This document shows, piece after piece, positions 16,066-22,925 of a DNA stretch of 39,375 bases. A program made the position numbers and the translations under genes. How positions within the stretch are numbered: the first letter of the stretch is position 1; every line of letters begins with the position of its first letter. A model generated the notes under the pieces. The model ran no database searches and was not told where the DNA came from. It was given only the letters and a program-made list of their open reading frames with translations. This DNA is from Eremococcus coleocola DSM 15696. Its GTDB lineage: Bacteria > Bacillota > Bacilli > Lactobacillales > Aerococcaceae. The stretch is from positions 59,338-98,712 of the forward strand of contig NZ_AUAT01000007.1 in the NCBI RefSeq assembly GCF_000428865.1, written 5' to 3'.

Positions 16066-16707
16066 CTATTTACTTAATAGCTGTTCTGCATAAGCTTGGT
16101 CAATTACTTGCCATTGTCCTTTCACCGTTGCAGTGGTTGCTTTTTTAAATTTATCGATAGCAAAATCCATTAAAGATTGATTGAAGTCGACCAGAACTTG
16201 ATCATCACTCAAAAGGTACAGTATTTTTCGTTGGTCTCCTTGTTTGTAAAAGAACCGTCCCTGCACTTGGGCATCTTGTTTTTCCTTGGCCAAGAGCCCG
16301 TCGGTTAAAAGTTTGACAATCTCAACAATCCGATCGTCTAAATCATCTTCAAAAATTTGAATTTTTTCGACCAAATAGGCTAGGCTAGGGACTAAGCGAA
16401 GTTGGTAGCTCCTTGGATCGCTAATTTTTTCCTTAAGGATGACCTGACCTCTAGCTAGAGCTTGTTCTTGGTTTTGGTAAAGGCCAGGATAATTGATTAA
16501 CAAATAATTTTTATCAGGGTTATGGTAAACAAATTGGCTTTCTAATTGCCGTTTGGCACCACATTGGTCACACTCGAAAAGAAAGAGTTTGTTATTTTTT
16601 AAATCTGCAACTGCTTGGGAATTTTCACGAGTGTTAATGTATGTTTCTAGTTCTTGTTGACTGGGATGGTCACAAACTGGACACCGTAGTTCAATATTTT
16701 TAGACAT
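16066..16707 (-). CDS. CpXC-domain protein
   Basis: A 213-residue cytoplasmic protein. The N-terminal ~65 residues form a zinc-ribbon of the CpXC type: LRCPVCDHPSQQELETYIN, then FECDQCGAKR, giving two CXXC knuckles around a short hydrophobic strand. The remainder is mostly alpha/beta without recognised motifs, and has the acidic stretch FEDDLDDRIVEIVKLL followed by strands. It has its own ribosome site (AGGAGGCGGCTT before ATG). Its 3' end abuts the glycerate kinase relic. The role of the family is unknown; zinc or nucleic-acid binding is only an inference from the ribbon. Confidence 0.75.
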   Translation of the reverse strand: MSKNIELRCPVCDHPSQQELETYINTRENSQAVADLKNNKLFLFECDQCGAKRQLESQFVYHNPDKNYLLINYPGLYQNQEQALARGQVILKEKISDPRSYQLRLVPSLAYLVEKIQIFEDDLDDRIVEIVKLLTDGLLAKEKQDAQVQGRFFYKQGDQRKILYLLSDDQVLVDFNQSLMDFAIDKFKKATTATVKGQWQVIDQAYAEQLLSK

Positions 16708-16766
16708 AAGCCGCCTCCTAGATAATAGATATATTTAGCCTATCATAATTTAAGCTTTTTTTACAT

Positions 16767-16805
16767 ACAAAACTTAGTTGCTATATCAGTGTAACTAAGT
16801 TTTGT
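16767..16805. repeat. 13-bp perfect inverted repeat upstream of CpXC gene
   Basis: ACAAAACTTAGTT (16767-16779) and its exact complement (16793-16805) flank a 13-nt centre, 60 bp upstream of the CpXC start. It lacks a strong T-tract, so an operator or RNA hairpin is as likely as a terminator. Confidence 0.5.
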
Positions 16806-16861
16806 CTCACTCTGTCTTGCTTAGAGATTTTCTTTACTTATTAGGCGACTTAAAAACTATA

Positions 16862-16890
16862 TTGAAACCGCATTCTAGATAGGGTATGAT
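16862..16890 (+). promoter_or_regulatory. Consensus promoter with no intact gene behind it
   Basis: TTGAAA (16862-16867) and TATGAT (16885-16890) stand exactly 17 bp apart. It drives toward the structured leader and the eight-codon ORF; rpiA, the next gene, has its own -10 at 17238. Confidence 0.7.
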
Positions 16891-16909
16891 AATTTTATTG
16901 AGAAAAGCA

Positions 16910-16971
16910 CCTTAAGATGTTGCGCCTTGCAATAAAAGGCAGTCAGATACAGATGGCACCAACTTAAGGAG
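16910..16971 (+). ncRNA. Structured leader that hides a Shine-Dalgarno (riboswitch-like)
   Basis: CCTTAA (16910-16915) pairs with TTAAGG (16964-16969), and GTTG (16919-16922) with CAAC (16960-16963), closing a stem that covers the AAGGAG ribosome site (16966-16971). Inside is the hairpin GCCTT/AAGGC (16924-16928 with 16936-16940) and an unpaired AGTCAGATACAGATGGCA stretch. This is the layout of a translation-controlling leader. It does not match the purine, preQ1-II, SMK or THF motifs that I can recall. Confidence 0.4.
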
Positions 16972-16980
16972 AACAATATT

Positions 16981-17007
16981 ATGATGAGACCGATTGTAAT
17001 TGCTTAG
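16981..17007 (+). pseudogene. Eight-codon ORF, possible 5' stub of a deleted gene
   Basis: ATG 16981, nine bases after AAGGAG, encodes MMRPIVIA and stops at TAG. The start resembles that of P-loop kinases such as uridine kinase (M-RPIVIGVTGGS), so it may be a gene stub left by deletion. A leader peptide is the alternative. 17008-17104 is AT-rich with no recognisable content. Confidence 0.3.
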
Positions 17008-17104
17008 AGAGCATTTGTTTGAATCATTGAGTGAGTAAGTTCATAAGTTCATTCTTAGATTCATTCAAAAAATATATTTAGTTGCAGGAATATTTATAGG
17101 GAAA

Positions 17105-17199
17105 TAGCGTCACAATGTGACTGCACCCTCTTTATCAGCTGTGCAGGAGCGGATAGATGAAGCGGAAATCTGAGATTTTCTACTTCTAGTCCGTTCCCT
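17105..17199 (+). repeat. BOX-like multi-hairpin repeat, copy C (5'-truncated)
   Basis: It keeps GCGTCAC/GTGACTGC (17107-17123), the linker TATCAGCTGTGCAGGAGCGGA, and the last stem GGAGCGGA/TCCGTTCC (17146-17153 with 17189-17196) with AAATC/GATTT inside. The outer stem differs from copies A and B at both sides in a paired way. The rpiA promoter lies downstream of it, so here the element is not part of the rpiA leader. Confidence 0.65.
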
Positions 17200-17234
17200 T
17201 TTTATGCAAGATAATGTAGCCAGCCAATGGTTTA

Positions 17235-17243
17235 TGTTATAAT
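17235..17243 (+). promoter_or_regulatory. Extended -10 promoter of rpiA-pdp
   Basis: TGTTATAAT lies 38 bp before ATG 17281, the same extended -10 as before potA; the -35 is weak. Confidence 0.6.
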
Positions 17244-17280
17244 CTCTATAACTATAATGACGCTCGAGTGGGGTGAAGCA

Positions 17281-17979
17281 ATGGTAAATATGAAAGAAAA
17301 TGCGGGTAAGTACGCCGTGAGCCATGTACGTGATGGCATGGTGGTTGGTTTAGGGACGGGATCTACCGCTTATTATTTTATAAAAGAATTAGGACAGCAA
17401 ATTGCTAATGGGGACTTACAGGCAATTCGTGCAGTTGCCACTTCCAAAGAATCCTTTCAGCTCGGTTTAGACTTTGGAATTGATATGGTCCGTATTGATG
17501 ATGTTGAAAAAGTTGATCTCCTAGTGGATGGGGCTGATGAAGCAACCCTAGATTTTAATGGAATAAAGGGTGGTGGTGGCGCCCTCCTTTATGAGAAAAT
17601 CTTGTCTCTCTATAGTGACAGGGTAATTTGGATTGTGTCTCAAGATAAGATAAAAGATAAACTGGGGGCCTTTCCAATTGCAGTTGAAGTGATTAAATTT
17701 GGTGCCTGGAAACTATTTAAGACCTTCCATCAGGCCGGTATGAATCCTAGTTTTCGTAAAGCCGGTAAGGATAAACTTTATTGTACCGATGCTGACAACT
17801 ATATTATTGACCTTCACCTCGGTCCAACCGATGATATTCAACGACTGGCTTTTGAATTAAAAAATATGGTTGGGGTAGTAGACCACGGCCTTTTTCTTAA
17901 TATTGCAGATATGATTATTGTGGGAACCAGTGATGGTAATATTGATGAACACCATAAAAAATTAGACGGGAGCGTTTAA
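17281..17979 (+). CDS. rpiA: Ribose-5-phosphate isomerase A
   Basis: A 232-residue enzyme interconverting ribose 5-phosphate and ribulose 5-phosphate. The phosphate loop [11 protein letters not shown], the catalytic-site segment [24 protein letters not shown] (catalytic Asp, Glu and Lys), and ATSKESF are typical of RpiA. ATG 17281 follows a GGGGTGA ribosome site; a reading from 17227 would start inside the promoter. Two bases separate it from pdp. Pdp releases (deoxy)ribose 1-phosphate from pyrimidine nucleosides, so RpiA can feed the resulting pentose phosphate into central metabolism once a phosphopentomutase has acted. Confidence 0.95.
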   Translation: MVNMKENAGKYAVSHVRDGMVVGLGTGSTAYYFIKELGQQIANGDLQAIRAVATSKESFQLGLDFGIDMVRIDDVEKVDLLVDGADEATLDFNGIKGGGGALLYEKILSLYSDRVIWIVSQDKIKDKLGAFPIAVEVIKFGAWKLFKTFHQAGMNPSFRKAGKDKLYCTDADNYIIDLHLGPTDDIQRLAFELKNMVGVVDHGLFLNIADMIIVGTSDGNIDEHHKKLDGSV

Positions 17980-17981
17980 CC

Positions 17982-19286
17982 ATGCGAATGATTGACTTAA
18001 TCGAGAAAAAACAAATGGGCCAAGCCTTGACTCAGGATGAAATCCAATATATCGTGACTAATTTTACCAATGAAACGATTCCTAATTATCAAATGGCTGC
18101 TTTTATGATGGCGGTTTATTTCCAAGGAATGTCTAAAGAAGAAGCGGGATGGCTCACCATGGCTATGGCTGAATCAGGTGACCAAATGGACTTGTCTGCG
18201 ATTGAAGGGGTTAAGGTAGATAAACATTCCACTGGCGGAGTGGGAGATACTACCACTATTATTTTGGCCCCTCTAGTAGCTGCCTGTGGTGTCCCAGTTG
18301 CTAAAATGTCTGGTCGTGGCTTGGGTCATACTGGTGGGACCATTGATAAGCTAGAAGCGATTCCTGGTTTCCACACTGAAGTTCCGGTAGAGGATTTTAT
18401 TAAACTAGTTAATAAGAATAAGTTAGCGGTCGTGGGTCAAACAGGTAACCTAACGCCTGCGGATAAGAAAATGTATGCCTTGAGGGATGTCACTTCAACG
18501 GTCCAATCGATTCCCTTAATTGCCTCTTCCATTATGAGTAAGAAAATTGCGGCTGGGGCGGATGCTATTGTCTTAGATGTTAAGGTCGGCGATGGAGCCT
18601 TTATGAAAAATGTGGACCAAGCCCGTGAATTAGCCCAGACCATGGTATCGATTGGCCAAGTTGTAGGCCGTCAAGTCTTGGCAGTGATTTCTGATATGAG
18701 TCAACCCTTAGGCCGGGCAGTCGGAAATGCCCTTGAAATTCAAGAAGCGATCGATACCTTAAAAGGTCATGGTCCCCAAGATTTAACCGACCTATGTTTA
18801 GTTTTGGGAAGCCAAATGTTAATTGCAGCGGGCGCTGCTGATAATTTAGAAGTGGGTAAGGCAATGTTACAAGCTAAGATTGACGATGGGTCTGCCTTAG
18901 CTAAATTTAAGGATTTTGTCCAAGCTCAAGGGGGGAATCCGGCCGTGGCTGATGACCCTAGCTTGTTACCTCAAGCTAAGTATAAAATAGAAGTACCCGC
19001 TCCACAGGCAGGATATGTCACTGATTGGGTGGCTCATGATATAGGGGTAGCAGCCAATTTATTGGGTGCCGGCCGAAATACTTTAGACGATGTGATTGAT
19101 CCTGCTGTGGGACTGATGGTTCAAGCTAAGATTGGGGATTATGTAGATCAAGGACAAAGTCTTGCCACTATTTATGCTGACCGTGAACAGGTAGACGATG
19201 TGATTGAAAAAATTCTGGCCGCAGTAACACTAGGCGAAACAGTTAAGCAACCGACATTAATTATCGATACGATAGGTCATGTTTAA
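17982..19286 (+). CDS. pdp: Pyrimidine-nucleoside phosphorylase
   Basis: A 434-residue phosphorylase that splits uridine, thymidine and deoxyuridine into base and (deoxy)ribose 1-phosphate. The alpha domain begins [20 protein letters not shown]. The phosphate-binding [12 protein letters not shown] and the [16 protein letters not shown] signature follow, with catalytic Arg/Ser/Lys in [24 protein letters not shown]. The C-terminal barrel-sandwich domain is complete (from about residue 345). The length equals the family norm. It is co-transcribed with rpiA, two bases apart. Distinction from thymidine phosphorylase is by overall similarity to the Bacillus type. Confidence 0.93.
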   Translation: MRMIDLIEKKQMGQALTQDEIQYIVTNFTNETIPNYQMAAFMMAVYFQGMSKEEAGWLTMAMAESGDQMDLSAIEGVKVDKHSTGGVGDTTTIILAPLVAACGVPVAKMSGRGLGHTGGTIDKLEAIPGFHTEVPVEDFIKLVNKNKLAVVGQTGNLTPADKKMYALRDVTSTVQSIPLIASSIMSKKIAAGADAIVLDVKVGDGAFMKNVDQARELAQTMVSIGQVVGRQVLAVISDMSQPLGRAVGNALEIQEAIDTLKGHGPQDLTDLCLVLGSQMLIAAGAADNLEVGKAMLQAKIDDGSALAKFKDFVQAQGGNPAVADDPSLLPQAKYKIEVPAPQAGYVTDWVAHDIGVAANLLGAGRNTLDDVIDPAVGLMVQAKIGDYVDQGQSLATIYADREQVDDVIEKILAAVTLGETVKQPTLIIDTIGHV

Positions 19287-19314
19287 ACTAAGATAGGATA
19301 AAGGAGGGATATTT

Positions 19315-19881
19315 ATGTTTAAGGATAATTTAAAACGAATTCGCTTAGAACATGACATGTCCCAAGAGGATTTGGCTCAGGTGATGGCGGTTACGCGTCA
19401 ATCCATCTCTAAATATGAAAAAGGGACAGCTGAACCAAGTTTTGAGAAATTAGCTATTTTAGTTGATTATTTTAACCTATCTTATGATGATATTTTAGGT
19501 CAGGAAAAGAAGCAGCCAGCCAAAAAGGCTAACTTGTCAGGACAGGCTAAATTAATCAAAACAACCAAACCCCAACCACAATTTATCATGATTCAAAGTA
19601 AGATAGACTCAGATGTTAATGAAGCTTTTTACGATTTTGAAATCATTGAGAAATATGCCTATGCTGATTATAAGCCTGACGCTCTTTTGGTCGGCTTACA
19701 ACCGCATTCTTTTTTCAAAGCGGTGAAAAAAGACTTAGCCTGGTACCGGAGTGTTGACCAAGCTCAAGCAGAAGTGGCGGCGATTAAACAGGCTATGGCT
19801 GCAGGACAGCTGCATTATCAATTACAATATGATGTTCGTGTGAAACGACGCGGTTTCTTCAGTGTTCAATATGAAGAATAA
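19315..19881 (+). CDS. XRE-family transcriptional regulator
   Basis: A 188-residue protein with an N-terminal Cro/CI helix-turn-helix (residues 2-62: NLKRIRLEHDMSQEDLAQVMAVTRQSISKYEKGTAEPSFEKLA). A Lys/Gln-rich linker follows, then about 100 residues without a recognised domain (FYDFEIIEKYAYADYKP...) that may sense a ligand or dimerise. AAGGAGGG stands before the ATG. It is 28 bp after pdp with no terminator between, so it may be the last gene of the rpiA-pdp transcript. Targets unknown. Confidence 0.85.
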   Translation: MFKDNLKRIRLEHDMSQEDLAQVMAVTRQSISKYEKGTAEPSFEKLAILVDYFNLSYDDILGQEKKQPAKKANLSGQAKLIKTTKPQPQFIMIQSKIDSDVNEAFYDFEIIEKYAYADYKPDALLVGLQPHSFFKAVKKDLAWYRSVDQAQAEVAAIKQAMAAGQLHYQLQYDVRVKRRGFFSVQYEE

Positions 19882-19882
19882 T

Positions 19883-19920
19883 AAAAAAGAAAACATTCTT
19901 ATAGGATGTTTTCTTTTTTT
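19883..19920 (+). terminator. Terminator after the XRE regulator
   Basis: AAAAAAGAAAACAT (19883-19896) pairs with ATGTTTTCTTTTTT (19906-19919). Confidence 0.85.
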
Positions 19921-20100
19921 TGTGGTCATTAAACCTATAAGAATAAAGGAGGGTAGTTGGTTGTTTGAATATTTTCAGAATAGCTAAGTTATATTAATTA
20001 AAGATTAAAAAAGTTAAAATTGAATTACTATCACAAAATGATATAAAAAATATTTTTTCAAAACTAAATTTATTAAAAAAGTGAATAAAATTAACTTATA

Positions 20101-20128
20101 TTAAGCTATCCTTAAAAGGATAGCTTAA
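20101..20128. repeat. 13-bp perfect inverted repeat in AT-rich gap
   Basis: TTAAGCTATCCTT and its complement with a 2-bp centre, about 45 bp upstream of the -35 of the next gene. It is a possible operator or short terminator. The rest of 19921-20171 is AT-rich without other visible content. Confidence 0.45.
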
Positions 20129-20171
20129 TTATACTATAAGTAAATTTAATAGTATTATCATAAATAATATC

Positions 20172-20220
20172 TTGATACTTTTTTTATAATTGTATATGAT
20201 TATTGGTGTAAGCGCTGACA
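20172..20220 (+). promoter_or_regulatory. Promoter with perfect cre site
   Basis: TTGATA (20172-20177), 17-bp spacer, TATGAT (20195-20200), then TGTAAGCGCTGACA (20207-20220), which fits the cre consensus TGWNANCGNTNWCA at every position. It overlaps the expected transcript start, a position where CcpA represses. Confidence 0.85.
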
Positions 20221-20285
20221 AAATCATGATTGATTTAAGGGCCATTAGATCAATTAAATAATCTAGAGAAGGAAGGTTAAACTAT

Positions 20286-21521
20286 ATGCCTGAATTTGTT
20301 ACCAAGCGTCGATTTGATAATCCACTATTAAATGGTTTCATGTTATTTTTATTTATGATTATTTATGCCAGTATTGCTTGGATTATTTTTTCTCAATTCT
20401 TTAATTTAATTATTACACTGATTGCAGGGTCTGCCTTAGACGCCTTACCCCATGAAATTTCCCATAAATATCGTGAAGTTTTTGTAGAAGGGGCCTTCTT
20501 CTGGTTGGCGATTACGCCGTGGATTTGGATGGCCTTAAACCTGGGAAATCCGAATAAATATGACAAGGGTTACAAGCAACCCATGGTTGGGATTATTTAC
20601 GTCGGCAAGGCATTTCTTTGGGGATTGATTGGTTTCTTATTCTCATGCCTTTTATTAGGAATTTTCTGGAAACCTTTTAATTTAGCTTATATCTTTAATC
20701 CACAAACGGAAGAACAAGCGATGATTGCGATTAAGGGCCTAACGGCATCCAACTTCTTTGCTTTAGCTTCAATCTTAGGTCAAATTTCATCCGTATCTTT
20801 ATTCGGTAAGTGGCCAGCCCAATTATTTACCAATGAACCTAAGGCGATTAACTTTATTAACTGGTCCCTATCGCTAGCATTAGCAATTTTAATTTGGGCA
20901 GCCATTATGATTCCTGGTTTCTTGGATCCTTTAGCTTTTAATGGCACTGAGATTACCGCTAACCCATGGGGTTCTTGGGTAGGAACGAATGCTTGGTTCC
21001 AAGCCTTTATCTTCTTATTCTTGATGCCAGCAGAAGGTTTTGCGGGTTATCCACAACGTTTGGTAACACGTAAACAACCTTGGTCTGGTTTAGTAGGTTT
21101 AGCGATTGCTATTGGCGGTGCCTTCCTCTTAAGAGGAGCAGCAAATGTCTTATTAGGCGGTATTGCAGAAGTGTCAGGCCTTGCGCTTGATGTTGTGGTG
21201 GCAGCCTTTTTCTTATCCTGGATTAACGTGATGTTGACTTGGCACCAATACTTCGAAGACTATCCAAGCCTTGAACAAGCAGGTGGCAATGAAGGAAAAC
21301 GGATCTTGACTCAGTTAGCCATTGTCCTAGTCTTAGGTACAATCTGGGGTCTTGCTTGGCCATTTGTTTATAAATATTTACCAATTGCTGGTAATGATTT
21401 AGGCTTGGGTCATCCAGTTTTAGGTCCGGTTGCGGGTCAATTTGTCTACATGGTTCCAATGTTATATTCAGCTACTGGTTTTGATAGATGGCCAATTAAT
21501 CAAAATGTGCCAAAGGTTTAA
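20286..21521 (+). CDS. Multi-pass membrane protein, unknown function, CcpA-controlled
   Basis: A 411-residue integral membrane protein with roughly nine to eleven hydrophobic helices, for example GFMLFLFMIIYASIAWIIF near the N-terminus and ILTQLAIVLVLGTIWGLAWPF near the C-terminus. It has no signal peptide, ATPase or enzyme motif that I recognise. Charged or aromatic spots within or near membrane segments (LPHEISHKYREVFVEGAFFWL; EGFAGYPQRL; WHQYFEDYPSL) could bind a ligand. It has its own strong promoter with a perfect cre site and its own terminator, and is convergent with the fad operon, whose promoters also have cre-like sites. A transporter or membrane enzyme for an alternative carbon source is an inference only. 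Confidence 0.75.
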   Translation: MPEFVTKRRFDNPLLNGFMLFLFMIIYASIAWIIFSQFFNLIITLIAGSALDALPHEISHKYREVFVEGAFFWLAITPWIWMALNLGNPNKYDKGYKQPMVGIIYVGKAFLWGLIGFLFSCLLLGIFWKPFNLAYIFNPQTEEQAMIAIKGLTASNFFALASILGQISSVSLFGKWPAQLFTNEPKAINFINWSLSLALAILIWAAIMIPGFLDPLAFNGTEITANPWGSWVGTNAWFQAFIFLFLMPAEGFAGYPQRLVTRKQPWSGLVGLAIAIGGAFLLRGAANVLLGGIAEVSGLALDVVVAAFFLSWINVMLTWHQYFEDYPSLEQAGGNEGKRILTQLAIVLVLGTIWGLAWPFVYKYLPIAGNDLGLGHPVLGPVAGQFVYMVPMLYSATGFDRWPINQNVPKV

Positions 21522-21545
21522 AAACATATAGATTAAACCAAAGAA

Positions 21546-21576
21546 TGGGAGCTAGACAAAGTGTCTGGTTCCTTTT
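21546..21576 (+). terminator. Terminator of the membrane protein gene
   Basis: AGACA-AAG-TGTCT with outer G-U-containing pairs to GG...CC, then TTTTTT. Confidence 0.75.
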
Positions 21577-21620
21577 TTAAAGGACGATTTTTAGCTTTAG
21601 TAACCTATATTTTTATAATC

Positions 21621-21659
21621 AAAAACCGTTTAGAACATTTTTTGTTCTAAACGGTTTTT
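21621..21659 (-). terminator. Terminator of the fad operon
   Basis: A perfect 17-bp stem (21621-21637 with 21643-21659) with a 5-nt loop; the A5/T5 ends give a U-run on the minus strand, and it can back up the plus-strand terminator. Confidence 0.85.
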
Positions 21660-21702
21660 ACTTAAAGCTTTACTTTAGATGGTTTGTTTATTAGATTATG
21701 AA

Positions 21703-22893
21703 TTAGTGTAAGTATTCGAAGATACCAGCAGCACCCATACCATGGCCGATACACATTGATACCATACCATATTTAGAGTCAGGGCGGCGTTCCATTTCAG
21801 ACAAGAGGCGGGCAGTTAGGATTGTACCAGTTGCTCCTAAGGGGTGACCAAGGGCGATGGCGCCACCATTTACGTTGGTGATATCAGTATTAATACCTAA
21901 TTGACGGATGGAAGCAACGGCTTGGGCCGCGAAGGCTTCATTTAATTCAATTAAGTCAATATCTTCTAATTTCATATCTGTTAATTCTAAAACTTCAGGA
22001 ATAGCATAAGCAGGCCCAATCCCCATGATGGATGGGTCTACACCAACTGCTTTGAAACCGATGAACTTAGCAATTGGTTTTACGCCAAGTTTTTCGACCA
22101 TACGGCCAGACATTACCACTACGAAACCAGCTCCATCAGAAATTTGAGATGCGTTTCCGGCAGTTACCCCACCATCTTTTTTAAAGATGGTTCTTAACTT
22201 GCTGAGGCTTTCTACATAAGAACCTGGACGGATACCTTCATCTTGGTCGAAAATAAATTCTTCCACTTCAAATGAGCCATCTTCTTTATAAACAGGACGT
22301 TGGGCGTGAACCGGTACAATTTCGCGTTCGAATTTGCCGGCTTCTTGTGCTTCATGGGCGCGGCGATGGCTTTCAGCTGCAAAAGCATTTTGGTCTTCAG
22401 CGGAAATGTTGTATTGAGCCGCAACGTTTTCGGCAGTCACACCCATTGGGTCGCCTAGGCTTGGACCATTGTCTTGAAGGTAGGGGTTATTAGTCATTTC
22501 GCTACCACCTAAAGGTGTAGTAGACATTAATTCAACCCCTCCAGCAGCGATAATGTCGCCTTGGCCGGCCATAATTTGGTTGGCAGCTAAGGCAATCGTT
22601 TGTAGACCAGAAGAACACCAACGGTTTACAGTTTGACCGGCAACTTTTAAGTCTAAGCCAGCTCTTAAAGCAATCGTCCGGGCGATATTGTGACCTTGAA
22701 TTCCTTCAGGGAAGGCACAACCCACGATAAGGTCTTCAACCATTTCTGGTTTGAAGTCACCGCCTACGCGGTCTAAGACACCTTCTAAAACTTCAGCAGC
22801 AACATCATCAGGACGTGAATAATATAAAGAACCTTTTTTACTTCCTTTTCCTACAGCAGAACGGCCGTAAGCAACAATATATGCATCTTGCAT
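21703..22893 (-). CDS. fadA: Acetyl-CoA acyltransferase (thiolase) FadA
   Basis: A 396-residue thiolase that cleaves 3-ketoacyl-CoA with CoA in beta-oxidation. The nucleophile Cys is in NRWCSSGLQ (about residue 92), NEAFAAQ and the catalytic His are in GGAIALGHPLGATG, and the second Cys is in CIGHGMGAAGIFEYL. The length and the ending fit degradative thiolases of the FadA/AcaA type rather than the biosynthetic acetoacetyl-CoA thiolase. Third gene of the minus-strand operon after fadN (32-bp gap), with GGAGA before the ATG and a strong terminator behind. Confidence 0.92.
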   Translation of the reverse strand: MQDAYIVAYGRSAVGKGSKKGSLYYSRPDDVAAEVLEGVLDRVGGDFKPEMVEDLIVGCAFPEGIQGHNIARTIALRAGLDLKVAGQTVNRWCSSGLQTIALAANQIMAGQGDIIAAGGVELMSTTPLGGSEMTNNPYLQDNGPSLGDPMGVTAENVAAQYNISAEDQNAFAAESHRRAHEAQEAGKFEREIVPVHAQRPVYKEDGSFEVEEFIFDQDEGIRPGSYVESLSKLRTIFKKDGGVTAGNASQISDGAGFVVVMSGRMVEKLGVKPIAKFIGFKAVGVDPSIMGIGPAYAIPEVLELTDMKLEDIDLIELNEAFAAQAVASIRQLGINTDITNVNGGAIALGHPLGATGTILTARLLSEMERRPDSKYGMVSMCIGHGMGAAGIFEYLH

Positions 22894-22925
22894 GTAATAA
22901 TCTCCTCTCAGTTGACCAGGTATTC

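Noticed and set aside
17105-17199. Copy C as a riboswitch of rpiA
   Set aside because: The extended -10 of rpiA (17235-17243) lies downstream of the element, so it would not be in the rpiA transcript from that promoter.
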